64,000 nucleotides of DNA. Origin: Terrabacter sp. MAHUQ-38. Its GTDB lineage: Bacteria > Actinomycetota > Actinomycetes > Actinomycetales > Dermatophilaceae. The notes beneath the pieces were generated by a model, which saw only the letters and a list, made by a program, of their open reading frames with translations, was not told the origin of the DNA and did no database searches. Location: positions 124,001 to 188,000 of the forward strand of contig NZ_JACVCU010000001.1 of NCBI RefSeq assembly GCF_014518425.1, given 5' to 3'. This document shows, in pieces, positions 42,977-52,654 of the stretch; within the stretch, counting starts at the first letter, position 1, and the number at the start of each line of letters is the position of its first letter. The position numbers were made by a program, and so were the translations under genes.

Positions 42977-45970
42977 GTGCAGCTGCACCACCTCTCCATG
43001 ACGGCCATCGGTCCGTATGCCGGCACCGAGGTCATCGACTTCACCACCGTCGGGCGCGCCGGTCTCTTCCTTCTCGAGGGCCCGACGGGCTCGGGCAAGT
43101 CGACGATCATCGACGCGATCACCTTCGCCCTCTATGGCAAGGTCGCCCAGGCCTCGGCCGATGTCGAGCGCATCCACTCGCACCACGCCGACCCGCGCAC
43201 CGTGCCTGTCGTGACGCTCGTCTTCGAGACCCAGTCCGGGCTGTACCGGGTGCAGCGCACGCCGCGGTTCGAGCGGCCGAAGACGCGCGGTGCGGGCACC
43301 ACGGTGCAGCAACCGACGACCAAGCTGTGGCGGCTCCAGACGCCAGACGACCTCACGGGCGGCAAGCTGCTGTCGACCAACATCGGCGACTGCGACGACG
43401 AGATCACCCGCGCCGTCGGCCTGACCCGCGACCAGTTCGTGCAGACCGTGATCCTGCCGCAGGGCGAGTTCGCGACGTTCTTGCGGGCGCGGTCCGAGGA
43501 CAAGGGCAAGCTCCTCGAGAAGGTCTTCGGCACCGCGTTCTTCCGGCGCGTGCAGGACGAGATCGTCGAGGCCGGGCGTGCGGCCCAGACCCGGCGCCAG
43601 TCCGCCGTCGACGAGATCAGGCTCGCGGTGCACGCGTTCGCCGTTTCGGCCGGTCTCGAGACCGAGCGCCGCGACGCCCTCGAACAGCTGAGCCGCACCG
43701 CGCCCGACGCGCTGGCCGGCGAGCTGGCCCAGGTCGTCGACGAGCTCACGACGCGAGAGCGCCACGCCGGCAAGGCGAGCCGTGAGGCCATCGAGACGCA
43801 CAAGCAGATGGCCGACATGGTCAGCGACGCCCGCCTGCGCATGCAGCGCCGCGAGCGCCTCCTCGCGCTCCAGCAGCAGGAGCACGACCTGGGCAAGCAG
43901 GCCGTCCGGTTCTCCGAGCTGCGGCACGAGGTGGCCCGGGCCCAGCAGGCACGGCCGGTCGCCGGCGCGGTCCGCACCCTGGCGCTGTCCGAGGCCGCGC
44001 TCAAGCGCGCCGGGTCGGCCCTCGCACAGGCGCGCGACCGCGTCGAACCGGCGCTGCGTGACTGCGGGCCCGCGGCGCTGCGCGAGGCCGCGGCCCAGGC
44101 CCGCGAGGTCGTCGGCTCGCTCACGGGAGCCATCGCCCTCGAGTCGGCGCTCGGCGGCCGCGTCGACGAGCGGCGGCGCCTCGGCGAGCGGCTCGACGGC
44201 ATACGCCGGTCGGTGGCGACCCTGACGAGCGAGCTCGACGCCCTGCCCGCGGCGATCAGTCAGCACGAGCAGGCCCTGACCGAGGCGCGACGGCTCGCCG
44301 CACTGGTCGACGGACGGGCCGCCGAGGGCGATCGGGCCCGTGACCGGCTCGAGGCCGCCGTCGCCCACGCCGCTGCGCTCGGCCGGGTCTCCACGGCCGA
44401 GTCCGCGGCCACCGAGGCCCTGTCCGCCGTGGGCCGGGCGGAGACAGGTCTGGCCGCCCTGCGTCGGGCCCGCATCGACGGAATCGCCGGGGAGCTCGGC
44501 CTCTCGCTCGTCGACGGTGACCCGTGCCCCGTGTGCGGCTCGGCCGAGCACCCCTCGCCTGCGCGGCCCACGCTCGACGCCGTGACCCCGGAGCAGATCG
44601 AGGCCGAGGAGGAGCGGGTCGCACACCTGCGCACACAGGCCACCGTGGCGGCCGAGGCGCTGGGCGCCCTCCGCTCAGAGGTACGCGAGCTCACCGCCCG
44701 CTCGGGCGGACTCGAGGTCGCCGCCGCACGTGCGAGGGCCGAGTCCGCAGCGCGCGAGCTCGCCGAGTCGGTGCAGGCGCGGTCCGACGCCGAGGCCGGC
44801 GGGCAGCGGCTCACGCAACTGCGGGCGCGGGTCGACGAGCTGACGGCCGAGGCCGGCCGGCTGGGGGCGGGCCTCGCCCGCACCGAGCAGTCCGTGACCG
44901 ACCTCGACACCCGCATCGCCGAGGAGACCGCGCTGGTCGAGCAGGCCCGCGACGGCCACCCGAGCGTCTCTGCGCGTCGCGACGGGCTGGTCCAGGCCGC
45001 GGGTCGCATCGACGCACTCGTCGACGCGCTCGCGCAGCGCGACGTCGCCGCCGCGGCGGTCGCCGAGGACACCGCCGTGCGCGACGCCGACCTCGCGCAG
45101 TTCGGCTTCGCCGACGTCGCCGAGTGGATGGCGGCCGACCGCGGCGTCGACTGGATCGACGCCAAGACGCGCGAGATCGACGACTTCGAGCGCGCCTGCA
45201 CGCAGGTGCGGGCCGGCCTGAGCGGCCCGGAGCTCGCCGACGTCCAGCTCGACGCCCTCTTCGACGACATCGAGCAGCTCGAGGAGCTCGCGGCCGCGGC
45301 CAAGAAGGAGATGGAGGCCGCGACCAACGAGCACGGCAGCCTCCGCGACCAGGTCACCCGGACGAAGCGTCGCGTCGGCGACATCAAGAACGCCATGGGG
45401 CGCAACGCCGCCGTCATCGCCGAGACCGCGGACGCCGTCCGCGTCGGCCAGCTCGTCGCCGGCAACGGCGACAACCAGCTCAACCTCGACCTCGCGAAGT
45501 ACGTCCTCATCCGGCGCTTCACGGAGGTGCTCTCCGCGGCCAACACCGAGCTCGGGCGGTTCTCCGGCGGCCGCTACACGCTCGAGCACACCGACGCGAA
45601 GAAGGGCAACGCCAAGTCGGGGCTAGGGGTGCGGGTCCACGACATGCACACCAACCAGGTCCGCGAGGTCGGCACGCTCTCGGGCGGCGAGACCTTCTAC
45701 GTGTCGCTGTCTCTCGCACTGGCTCTCGCGGAGGTCGTGCGTGCCGAGTCCGGAGGCGTCGACCTCGGCACGCTCTTCGTCGACGAGGGCTTCGGCACGC
45801 TCGACCCCGACGTGCTCGACGACGTCATGCACACCCTCGAGGGGCTGCGCGAGGGCGGCCGCACCGTCGGGATCGTCAGCCACGTCACCGAGCTGAAGTC
45901 CCGTGTCGCCGACCGCATCGAGGTGCTCGTCAACCCCGACCGCACGAGCACCCTGCGCGTCACCGCCTGA
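42977..45970 (+). CDS. sbcC: SbcC (Rad50-type) ATPase subunit
   Basis: 997 residues from a GTG start. Walker A EGPTGSGKSTI lies at ~36, the ABC signature LSGGETFYVSLSLALALAE near 900 and Walker B LFVDEGFGTLD just after. Between them, long coiled coils flank a zinc hook CPVC in GDPCPVCG (~515). This layout is specific to SbcC/Rad50 and the gene follows sbcD. Together they hold and cut DNA ends in repair. Length is typical for actinobacterial SbcC. Confidence 0.95.
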   Translation: MQLHHLSMTAIGPYAGTEVIDFTTVGRAGLFLLEGPTGSGKSTIIDAITFALYGKVAQASADVERIHSHHADPRTVPVVTLVFETQSGLYRVQRTPRFERPKTRGAGTTVQQPTTKLWRLQTPDDLTGGKLLSTNIGDCDDEITRAVGLTRDQFVQTVILPQGEFATFLRARSEDKGKLLEKVFGTAFFRRVQDEIVEAGRAAQTRRQSAVDEIRLAVHAFAVSAGLETERRDALEQLSRTAPDALAGELAQVVDELTTRERHAGKASREAIETHKQMADMVSDARLRMQRRERLLALQQQEHDLGKQAVRFSELRHEVARAQQARPVAGAVRTLALSEAALKRAGSALAQARDRVEPALRDCGPAALREAAAQAREVVGSLTGAIALESALGGRVDERRRLGERLDGIRRSVATLTSELDALPAAISQHEQALTEARRLAALVDGRAAEGDRARDRLEAAVAHAAALGRVSTAESAATEALSAVGRAETGLAALRRARIDGIAGELGLSLVDGDPCPVCGSAEHPSPARPTLDAVTPEQIEAEEERVAHLRTQATVAAEALGALRSEVRELTARSGGLEVAAARARAESAARELAESVQARSDAEAGGQRLTQLRARVDELTAEAGRLGAGLARTEQSVTDLDTRIAEETALVEQARDGHPSVSARRDGLVQAAGRIDALVDALAQRDVAAAAVAEDTAVRDADLAQFGFADVAEWMAADRGVDWIDAKTREIDDFERACTQVRAGLSGPELADVQLDALFDDIEQLEELAAAAKKEMEAATNEHGSLRDQVTRTKRRVGDIKNAMGRNAAVIAETADAVRVGQLVAGNGDNQLNLDLAKYVLIRRFTEVLSAANTELGRFSGGRYTLEHTDAKKGNAKSGLGVRVHDMHTNQVREVGTLSGGETFYVSLSLALALAEVVRAESGGVDLGTLFVDEGFGTLDPDVLDDVMHTLEGLREGGRTVGIVSHVTELKSRVADRIEVLVNPDRTSTLRVTA

Positions 45971-45997
45971 ACCACCCGACGAGCCCGCGGACCCCCC

Positions 45998-46003
45998 TAC
46001 GAT
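45998..46003 (+). promoter_or_regulatory. -10 element TACGAT of leaderless DUF1304 mRNA
   Basis: TACGAT is 6 nt before the ATG at 46010. The gene is not obliged to depend on sbcC transcription. Confidence 0.45.
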
Positions 46004-46009
46004 CCGGGC

Positions 46010-46390
46010 ATGAGAATCGCCGCGAGCATGTTCGTCGGACTGGCTGCCCTGCTCCACGTCTACATCTTCTGGATGGAGAGCGTCGGGTGGACCCGGCCCG
46101 AGGTCTGGAAGCGGTTCGGCGTCGCCGACCAGGCATCGGCTGACGTCACCCGGCCGATGGCGTACAACCAAGGCTTCTACAACCTCTTCCTCGGCCTCGG
46201 CGCCGCCCTCGGGCTCGTGCTCTGGTGGGCGGGCCGGGACACGGCCGGACAGACTCTCGCCCTCTTCTGCGCCGGCTCGATGGTCGCGGCCGCAGCCGTG
46301 CTCATCACGACCGGCCGCAGCTACCTGCGCGCGGCCCTGTCGCAGGGAACGCTGCCGCTCATCGGATTCGTCCTCACCCTCCTCGCCTGA
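46010..46390 (+). CDS. DUF1304-family membrane protein
   Basis: 126 residues, four membrane helices, with the family signature AALLHVYIFWMESVGW and MAYNQGFYNLFLGLGA. DUF1304 proteins are small integral membrane proteins of unknown function found in many bacteria. It lies 39 nt after sbcC, with its own -10-like hexamer, and is followed by an MFS gene in the same direction. Confidence 0.9.
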   Translation: MRIAASMFVGLAALLHVYIFWMESVGWTRPEVWKRFGVADQASADVTRPMAYNQGFYNLFLGLGAALGLVLWWAGRDTAGQTLALFCAGSMVAAAAVLITTGRSYLRAALSQGTLPLIGFVLTLLA

Positions 46391-46445
46391 GCCGCGCCGG
46401 TTCCACCGCCTCGGCCGAAGCGCCGCGCGCCTGTCACCCTGCCGC

Positions 46446-46451
46446 TACCGT
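46446..46451 (+). promoter_or_regulatory. -10 element TACCGT of leaderless MFS mRNA
   Basis: TACCGT is 6 nt before the ATG at 46458. Confidence 0.45.
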
Positions 46452-46457
46452 CGAGGG

Positions 46458-47669
46458 ATGAGCTCGCCGGCAGCGGGTGTCAGCAGCCTGTGGACGCCGG
46501 ACTTCATCCGGGTCACGGTGATGGACCTGGCCTACTTCCTCGCGGCCGGGATCCTGATCTACGCGCTGCCGCTCTACGCCGTGGGACCGGTCGGCGCGGA
46601 CGAACGCGGCGCCGGAGTCGCGTTCGGAGCGTTCACCATCACGGCCCTGCTGCTCCGGCCGTATGCCGGACGGCTCACCGACCGCCTCGGCCGCCGTCCG
46701 CTCATGGTCGCGGGGGCCCTGCTCGCCGCCGCCCTCACCCTCTGCTTCCTCCTGACGTCGTCGATCGCCGCGGTCATCGCGGTGCGCCTCGCGTCGGGGG
46801 TGGCCGAGGCCGCATTCTTCGTCGCCGGCTTCGCGATGCTCGCCGACCTCGCGCCGCAAGGGCGGCAGGGCGAGGCCCTCAGCCTCAACTCGATCGCGCT
46901 CTACCTCGGCATCGCACTCGGGCCCATTGCCGCCGAACGCCTCATCGACCTCAGCGGCTTCGCCGCGGCGTTCTGGGCCGCGGGCCTGCTCTGCCTGGTC
47001 GCGGCCGCCCTGGCATGGATGACGACGGAGCCGCCACGCGAGGACGACGGGCCCGGCACCGGCGGGCTCGGCGCCGCACCGGCCCAGCTCATCCATCGGC
47101 GGACGCTCGCGCCGTCCGTCGGTTTCATCGGCGGTCTGCTCGCGTCGTCTGGGTTCATGGCGTTCTGCTCGATCCGCGCCGGCGAGGTCGGCACGGCGAC
47201 GCCGAGCCTCGTGCTCATGACCTACGGGGCCACCGTCATCGGCGTCCGGCTGACCCTTGCGACGATCGCCGACCGGGTGCCCGCGCTGCGCGTCCTCGCC
47301 GCCGGGCTCGCTGTGCTCTGCAGCGGAGCCCTCGTCGCAGCGCTCGCGGGCGGGCCCGCGCTGCTGGTGGCCGCGGCCGCTGTCATCGGCCTTGGAGTCG
47401 GTCTGCTCACGCCCGCCTTCTTCGCCACCGTGTTCGCCGACGTCGCGCCGAGCCAGCGCGGCGCCGCAGCCGGGACGGCATCCATGGCCATCGACCTCGG
47501 ACTCGGCATCGGCCCGATCCTGCTCGGCCTCGTCGCGGCACCACTGGGAATCCCGGCCGCCTTCGTCGTCGGGGCCGCGGCCGCGGGGCTCGGGGCGGTC
47601 TGGACCGTGGGTCTCATGGCCAGACGTGCGGCCGCCGTAGGACGCCTCCCGGCGGGGTCGGCTGACTGA
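46458..47669 (+). CDS. MFS transporter (DHA1-like)
   Basis: 403 residues with twelve helices. Motif A is GRLTDRLGRRPLMVAG. The first helix carries VTVMDLAYFLAAGILIYALPLYA and the short central loop is acidic and Pro-rich. The sequence resembles the small-molecule exporter branch with few charged residues in helices; the substrate is unknown. It converges on another MFS gene. Confidence 0.87.
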   Translation: MSSPAAGVSSLWTPDFIRVTVMDLAYFLAAGILIYALPLYAVGPVGADERGAGVAFGAFTITALLLRPYAGRLTDRLGRRPLMVAGALLAAALTLCFLLTSSIAAVIAVRLASGVAEAAFFVAGFAMLADLAPQGRQGEALSLNSIALYLGIALGPIAAERLIDLSGFAAAFWAAGLLCLVAAALAWMTTEPPREDDGPGTGGLGAAPAQLIHRRTLAPSVGFIGGLLASSGFMAFCSIRAGEVGTATPSLVLMTYGATVIGVRLTLATIADRVPALRVLAAGLAVLCSGALVAALAGGPALLVAAAAVIGLGVGLLTPAFFATVFADVAPSQRGAAAGTASMAIDLGLGIGPILLGLVAAPLGIPAAFVVGAAAAGLGAVWTVGLMARRAAAVGRLPAGSAD

Positions 47670-47693
47670 CGCCGCCCGCTCGCGGCGCCGGGC

Positions 47694-47709
47694 CGGGCCG
47701 GCCGGCCCG
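47694..47709. terminator. Weak GC hairpin between convergent MFS genes
   Basis: CGGGCC/GGCCCG with a 4-nt centre, in a GC-rich stretch between two convergent stops. A short stem makes the role uncertain. Confidence 0.3.
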
Positions 47710-47728
47710 ACGCCCTGGGTCGCTCGCC

Positions 47729-49096
47729 TCAGGCCGCGGCCGCTCGCACGCGGCGCCGAGCCGCCATCGCGAGGACGAGGATGAGCACGCCGATGACCGA
47801 CGCCGAGCCGGCCAGCGTGCCGTAGCCGTAGCGGTCCACGACGAAACCGGCGCACGCGCCGCCGAACGCCCCCATGAGCCCCATGACCAGGTCGGCCAGT
47901 CCCTGCGACGCCGGTCGCTCGTCGGTCGAGACCGCGGCCGTCAGCAGGGTCGAGCCCGACACGAGCGTGCACGACCAGCCGACACCCAACAGGAACAGCG
48001 CGGCGAGCAGCAGCCCGGACCAGCCGGCCTGCGAGCGCGACGCGAGGACCGCTGCGACCGTGAGGATCACGCCGCCCGTCATCGCGACCCGCTGGCCGCC
48101 GAAGCGGTCCACGGCCAGACCGACGACCGGCGACAACGCGAACATGCCGAGGATGTGGACGGATATGACGAAGCCGATCACCTCGAGCTCGGCATGGCCG
48201 TGCTTCATGTGGATCGGCGTCATGACCATGACGCTGACCATGACGAGGTGCCCGAGAGCCATGACGAGCACCGCCGGCAGCGCGCCCGGCCTCGACCGGA
48301 CGACCGCCAGGCCACGACGCATGGAACCGTCGTGGTTCGGCACGTCGGCGACCCCACCGGAGGCCGGGTCCGCGACGGCCTCGGCCGGAGGGGTCGGCAC
48401 GGCCGGGGTCGCGACCGCCGACGTACCGCCTGCCGCCCGCGCCGCGTCGTCCAGCGACCGCGCCGTGAGCAACGGGTCGGGCCGGAGCCGGCGGTCGACG
48501 ACCAGCCAGGCGAGCAGGAAGCCGGCGAGCGAGAAGACGAAGACCCCGCTCAGCTCCGGCAGCCCAAGCGCGTTCGCGACGGCCTTGCCCGGACCGACGA
48601 GGTTCGGCCCGGCGACCGACCCGATCGTCGTCGCCCACACGACGATCGACAGGTCACGCCCACGGCGCGCCGGCTCGGCGAGGTCGGCGGCGGCATACCT
48701 CGTCTGGTTGTTGGCGGTCGTGCCGCCGCCGAAGAGGAACATGCCCACGACGAAGAGCGGGAACGACCCGACCACGGCTGCGAGGACCACGATCGCGGAC
48801 CCGAGGAAGGCCAGACTGAGCCCGAACCGGAGGCCGACGCGCCGGCCCCGCGCCGCCGTCGCCCGGGCGACCGGGATCGTGATGAGGGCGGTACCGAAGA
48901 CCTGAGCCGTCGTGCCGACGCCGGCGAGCGCCTCGGTGCCGCTCAGCTCCTCGGCGAGCAGCGCGCCCACGGCGATACCGCACGCCATGCCGACGCCGCT
49001 GAGCACCTGGGAACCCACGAGGGTCCGAACCACCTTGCGCTGCAAGGCAGCCCGGTCCAGCGAGGCAGGACTGACAACCACGGGCAGCTCAGACAT
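47729..49096 (-). CDS. MFS transporter, downstream of paaN
   Basis: 455 residues, twelve predicted helices, with a basic first cytoplasmic loop (ARATAARGRRVGLRFG) in place of the motif A, and a long central loop rich in Ala/Pro. It begins 8 nt inside the end of the paaN-like aldehyde dehydrogenase gene, so it is likely translationally coupled and possibly transports aromatic acids or related compounds; this is inferred from context only. Confidence 0.85.
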   Translation of the reverse strand: MSELPVVVSPASLDRAALQRKVVRTLVGSQVLSGVGMACGIAVGALLAEELSGTEALAGVGTTAQVFGTALITIPVARATAARGRRVGLRFGLSLAFLGSAIVVLAAVVGSFPLFVVGMFLFGGGTTANNQTRYAAADLAEPARRGRDLSIVVWATTIGSVAGPNLVGPGKAVANALGLPELSGVFVFSLAGFLLAWLVVDRRLRPDPLLTARSLDDAARAAGGTSAVATPAVPTPPAEAVADPASGGVADVPNHDGSMRRGLAVVRSRPGALPAVLVMALGHLVMVSVMVMTPIHMKHGHAELEVIGFVISVHILGMFALSPVVGLAVDRFGGQRVAMTGGVILTVAAVLASRSQAGWSGLLLAALFLLGVGWSCTLVSGSTLLTAAVSTDERPASQGLADLVMGLMGAFGGACAGFVVDRYGYGTLAGSASVIGVLILVLAMAARRRVRAAAA

Positions 49097-50813
49097 GACG
49101 TCGCGAGGTGATGACGCGGAACCGGTTCGCGACGAACGCGGCGTCGGTGTAGGCGGCGTTGGCGGCGGGATTGGCGCCCGTGCCGTGCAGGTCCGAGAAG
49201 GCCGCCGTCTGGTTGACGAAGACCTGACCGGTGAGGTTCTCGGACAGCGCTACCCCGCCCTGCGCGGCCGCGTCACGAGCCTCGTCGAGCACCTCCTCGC
49301 TCGTCGAGTACACGGCCGCCGTCATGGCGCCGTGCTCACGCACCGTGTCGGCGAGCTGCGCGAGCGACTGCTCCGTCGAGGCGGTGCGGATGAGGAAGCC
49401 GACCGGACCGAAGCACTCCTGCGTGTAGACGTCCTCGCGGGCGACGTCGACGGCGACGAGGCCGGGCGCACGGACCACCGCGTCGGCATACGTCGGGTGG
49501 GCGACGCGGCGCGACTCGAGGACGACCCTGCCGTCGGCGTCCGCAGCCAGCTGCGTGAGCGAGTCGGCGTTGCGGCGCACCTGGTCGTTGACGGTCGCCC
49601 CGAGCAGCTCGACCGCCTTGGCGTCGTCGCCGGTGAGCCGCCCGACGGCGCCGGCGAGCCTGTCGCCCAGCTCGTCGAACGACAGGTGGCCTTCGTCGGT
49701 GTCGATACCGTCCGACGGCACGTAGAGGTTCTGCGGCGCGGTGCACATCTGGCCGGAGTAGAGGGTGAGGCTGAAGGCGAGGTTGCCGAGCATGCCCTTC
49801 AGGTTGTCGGTCGAGTCGATGACGATCGAGTTGATACCGGCCTTCTCGGTGTAGACGAGCGTGCCGTTGGCGGCTGCCGACTCCTCGAGCCAGGTGCCGA
49901 AGGCCGGCCCGCCGGTGTAGTCGATGATCGCGACCTCCTCGCGCTCGGCCAGCGTCTTGGCGAGGCCCTGACCGTCGGCCTCCGCGGCAAGCTGGACCAG
50001 GGCCGGGTCGAAGCCGGCCTGCTCGAGCACCTCGCGCGCCACCTCGACCGTGATCGCGAGCGGGAGCACGGCGCGCGGGTGCGGCTTGACCACGACGGGG
50101 TTGCCCGTGACGAGCGAGGCGAAGATGCCGGGGTAGGCGTTCCACGTGGGGAACGTGTTGCAGCCGATGACCAACGCGACGCCCCGCGGCACGATCCGGT
50201 AGTCCTTCTGCATCCGGGTCGGCGCAGGGTTGCCCTCGCGGTCGCGACCGGGCTTCTCCCAGACGACTGAGGAAGGCACGCGCTCCTGCTCGACGAGGCC
50301 GGCGGCGACGGCCTCGATCGCGCGGTCCTGCGCGTGCGGCCCGCCCGCCTGGAACGACATGACGAACGGCTGGCCCGACGTGTGCATGACTGCGTTGGCG
50401 ATCTCGAAGCTGCGCTGGTTGATGCGGTCGACGATCTCGACGCACACCGCGGCGCGCACCTGCGGCCCCGCGTCACGCCAAGCCGGCATCGCAGCGCGAG
50501 CCGCCGCGAGGGCGGCGTCGACGTCGAGCGCCGGATAGGTCACGCCGAGCGTCGGGCCGTAGGGCGAGATCTCACTCCCCACGAAGGTGCCGTCGGTCGG
50601 CTGGCTCGACAACGCGGCATACGGCTGACCGAGGTGGGCGTCGTGCGCGGCCAGGCCCCCTGCCGCGGCGGTCTCGCCGTAGACGCGCGGGCTCGGCGAC
50701 TCGGGGTAGCGGGAGTACCAGGAGCGGCTCTTCAGGGCCTGACGGATCTCGTCGAGGACTCCCTCGTTCGCTTCGAGCAGGGGGTGGGTGGGCGTCGTTG
50801 CCGGTGCAGTCAC
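49089..50813 (-). CDS. paaN: PaaN-type aldehyde dehydrogenase of phenylacetate catabolism
   Basis: 574 residues of the aldehyde dehydrogenase superfamily. The catalytic Cys is in LYSGQMCTAPQNLYVP and the NAD-binding segment PRGVALVIGCNTFPTWNAYPGI is distinctive for PaaN-like enzymes, a branch separate from ordinary aldehyde dehydrogenases and long for the family because of an N-terminal extension. It should oxidise a semialdehyde formed when the oxepin ring of phenylacetyl-CoA is opened. Start: GTG at 50813 with TAGCAT 6 nt upstream. It is divergent from paaH. Confidence 0.87.
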   Translation of the reverse strand: MTAPATTPTHPLLEANEGVLDEIRQALKSRSWYSRYPESPSPRVYGETAAAGGLAAHDAHLGQPYAALSSQPTDGTFVGSEISPYGPTLGVTYPALDVDAALAAARAAMPAWRDAGPQVRAAVCVEIVDRINQRSFEIANAVMHTSGQPFVMSFQAGGPHAQDRAIEAVAAGLVEQERVPSSVVWEKPGRDREGNPAPTRMQKDYRIVPRGVALVIGCNTFPTWNAYPGIFASLVTGNPVVVKPHPRAVLPLAITVEVAREVLEQAGFDPALVQLAAEADGQGLAKTLAEREEVAIIDYTGGPAFGTWLEESAAANGTLVYTEKAGINSIVIDSTDNLKGMLGNLAFSLTLYSGQMCTAPQNLYVPSDGIDTDEGHLSFDELGDRLAGAVGRLTGDDAKAVELLGATVNDQVRRNADSLTQLAADADGRVVLESRRVAHPTYADAVVRAPGLVAVDVAREDVYTQECFGPVGFLIRTASTEQSLAQLADTVREHGAMTAAVYSTSEEVLDEARDAAAQGGVALSENLTGQVFVNQTAAFSDLHGTGANPAANAAYTDAAFVANRFRVITSRRHV

Positions 50814-50819
50814 GCCACG

Positions 50820-50825
50820 ATGCTA
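50820..50825 (-). promoter_or_regulatory. -10 element TAGCAT of leaderless paaN mRNA
   Basis: TAGCAT is 6 nt before the GTG at 50813; this supports the GTG as start. Confidence 0.5.
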
Positions 50826-50904
50826 GTCCGGGCGAGGAGCACGGTCCGTATGCCGTCGGGCACCGACCGCGACGCCCGCCGCGCGCACCTGGCGCGCGAC
50901 CCGG

Positions 50905-50910
50905 CAGGAT
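50905..50910 (+). promoter_or_regulatory. -10 element CAGGAT of leaderless paaH mRNA
   Basis: CAGGAT is 7 nt before the ATG at 50918; no ribosome binding site is visible. Confidence 0.4.
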
Positions 50911-50917
50911 GGCAGGC

Positions 50918-52174
50918 ATGGACACGGACGCCACCGAGCCCGACCAGCCACGCCCCGACGCGGACCGTACGAGTGAGCCCGGAACGGTCGACGCGGGGTC
51001 GGCGTTCGGACCGGTCGCAGTCATCGGAGCCGGCGCCATGGGAGCCGGCATCGCGCAGGTCGCGGCGACCGCCAGCCACGCGGTGAGCCTCGTCGACGCC
51101 GCGCCGGGCGCCGCCGCGGCTGCTGTCGAGAGGATCGGAGCCGCGCTGTCACGCCTCGTCGACAAGGGCCGCCTGCCGGCCGACGACGCCGCCGCGGTGC
51201 TCGCCCGCATCACGCCCGCCGAGTCGCTCGACGAGCTGCCCAACTGTGGGCTCGTGATCGAGGCCGTGCCCGAGGACCTCGACCTCAAGCGCCGGATCTT
51301 CGCCGAGCTCGCCGACAGCCAGCCCTCGACGACGGTGCTCGCCACCAACACGTCGAGCATCGACATCGACGACATCGCGGCCGACGTCGCCGACCCCGAG
51401 CGCGTGCTCGGTCTGCACTTCTTCAACCCGCCGCCCGTCATGGAGCTCGTCGAGGTCGTCCACGGCAAGCGCACGGCACCCGCGTTCGTCGAGCACGCCA
51501 CCGCACTCATGGCCGGCTGGGGCAAGACCCCGGTGCGGTGCAGCTCGACACCGGGCTTCATCGTCAACCGGGTGGCGCGGCCGTTCTACGGCGAGGCGCA
51601 GCGCATCGTCGAGAGCGGTGTCGCCGACGCGGCCACCGTCGACTGGGTGTTGCGTGAGAAGGGCGGCTTCCCCATGGGCCCGCTCGAGCTGACCGACTTC
51701 ATCGGCCAGGACGTCAACCTCGCCGTCGGCACGTCGGTGTGGGAGCAGACGGACCGCGACGAGCGTTATGCCCCAACGGATTTCCAGCGCGACCTCGTCG
51801 CGGCGGGCAGGCTGGGCCGGAAGTCCGGCGCGGGTGTCTACACCTATGCGGCCGACGGCTCCGCGCAGGACGCCGAGCCGGACCTCGAGCTGGCTGACCG
51901 TCTCGTCGGCGGGCCGATCGCGACCGACCCGCTCGCCCGCACGCTCGCGATGATCGTCAACGAGGCCGTCGACCTCGTGGCCCGCGGTGAGGCGAGCGCG
52001 GACGACGTCGACACGGCGATGCGGCTCGGGGTCCGCTACCCCAAGGGCCCGCTCGAGTGGGGACATGAGATCGGGTTCGACCGCGTGGCGCGGCAGCTCG
52101 CGGAGCTCGACGAGGCGTTCCCGGGCGGGCGTTACCGGCCGAGCCCAGCGCTGACCGACGGGAGCCTGACGTGA
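50918..52174 (+). CDS. paaH: 3-hydroxyacyl-CoA dehydrogenase (PaaH-type)
   Basis: 418 residues. NAD-binding motif GAGAMGAGIAQVAA, catalytic NTSSI and GLHFFNPPPVMELVEVV (His and Glu), and FIVNRVARPF before the first C-terminal domain; a second copy of that C-terminal domain follows, as in PaaH. It oxidises 3-hydroxyadipyl-CoA or related thioesters to the 3-oxo form in phenylacetate or fatty-acid breakdown. It overlaps paaI by 4 nt (GTGA) and faces paaN. Confidence 0.9.
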   Translation: MDTDATEPDQPRPDADRTSEPGTVDAGSAFGPVAVIGAGAMGAGIAQVAATASHAVSLVDAAPGAAAAAVERIGAALSRLVDKGRLPADDAAAVLARITPAESLDELPNCGLVIEAVPEDLDLKRRIFAELADSQPSTTVLATNTSSIDIDDIAADVADPERVLGLHFFNPPPVMELVEVVHGKRTAPAFVEHATALMAGWGKTPVRCSSTPGFIVNRVARPFYGEAQRIVESGVADAATVDWVLREKGGFPMGPLELTDFIGQDVNLAVGTSVWEQTDRDERYAPTDFQRDLVAAGRLGRKSGAGVYTYAADGSAQDAEPDLELADRLVGGPIATDPLARTLAMIVNEAVDLVARGEASADDVDTAMRLGVRYPKGPLEWGHEIGFDRVARQLAELDEAFPGGRYRPSPALTDGSLT

Positions 52175-52599
52175 ACGACGAACCGCGGCCCGGTGACGAT
52201 GGCGTCGCGTTCGCGCGGCAGATGTGGGCGGACGACGAGGCGTCGCGGCGCCTCGGGATGGACGCCGTCGTCGTCGAGCAGGACCGTGCGGTCGTGCGGA
52301 TGGCGATCCGCGACGACATGGTCAACGGCCACGCCATCTGCCACGGCGGCTACATCTTCATGCTCGCCGACTCGTGCTTCGCGCTCGCCTGCAACTCGCG
52401 GGGTCGCGCCACGGTGGCGGCCGGGGCCGACATCGCCTTCACCGCTCCGGGCCGGCTCGGTGACGTGCTCGTCGCCGAAGGGCACGTGCGGTCGGCGTTC
52501 GGGCGCAGCGGCATCACCGACGTGACGGTGAAGCGTGAGTCCGACGGCCAGATCATCGCCGAGTTCCGCGGCCGAAGCCGCATCCTCAAACGCCCCTGA
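52171..52599 (+). CDS. paaI: PaaI-type hydroxyphenylacetyl-CoA thioesterase
   Basis: 142 residues of the hotdog fold. NGHAICHGGYIFMLADSCFAL has the family catalytic Asp/Asn pair (Asn in NGH, Asp in LADS) and the HGG motif. PaaI hydrolyses dead-end CoA esters formed during phenylacetate degradation. GTG start, GTGA overlap with paaH. The length and core match the family. Confidence 0.92.
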   Translation: MNDEPRPGDDGVAFARQMWADDEASRRLGMDAVVVEQDRAVVRMAIRDDMVNGHAICHGGYIFMLADSCFALACNSRGRATVAAGADIAFTAPGRLGDVLVAEGHVRSAFGRSGITDVTVKRESDGQIIAEFRGRSRILKRP

Positions 52600-52614
52600 T
52601 CCTCAACCGTCGAA

Positions 52615-52636
52615 AGGCCTCAACCCTGCGAGGCTT
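52615..52636. terminator. Hairpin between paaI and the helicase gene
   Basis: 7-bp stem with one G-U pair (AGGCCTC and GAGGCTT) around an 8-nt loop, between convergent stops. Confidence 0.4.
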
Positions 52637-52654
52637 GCCGGAGGACCAGGGCGG

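Noticed and set aside
42935-44626. 563-codon antisense frame inside sbcC
   Set aside because: sbcC has Walker motifs, zinc hook and signature in its own frame; the antisense frame shows only compositional shadow.
46434-48638. 734-codon antisense frame over two MFS genes
   Set aside because: Low complexity, no motif; both MFS genes have complete membrane helix patterns.
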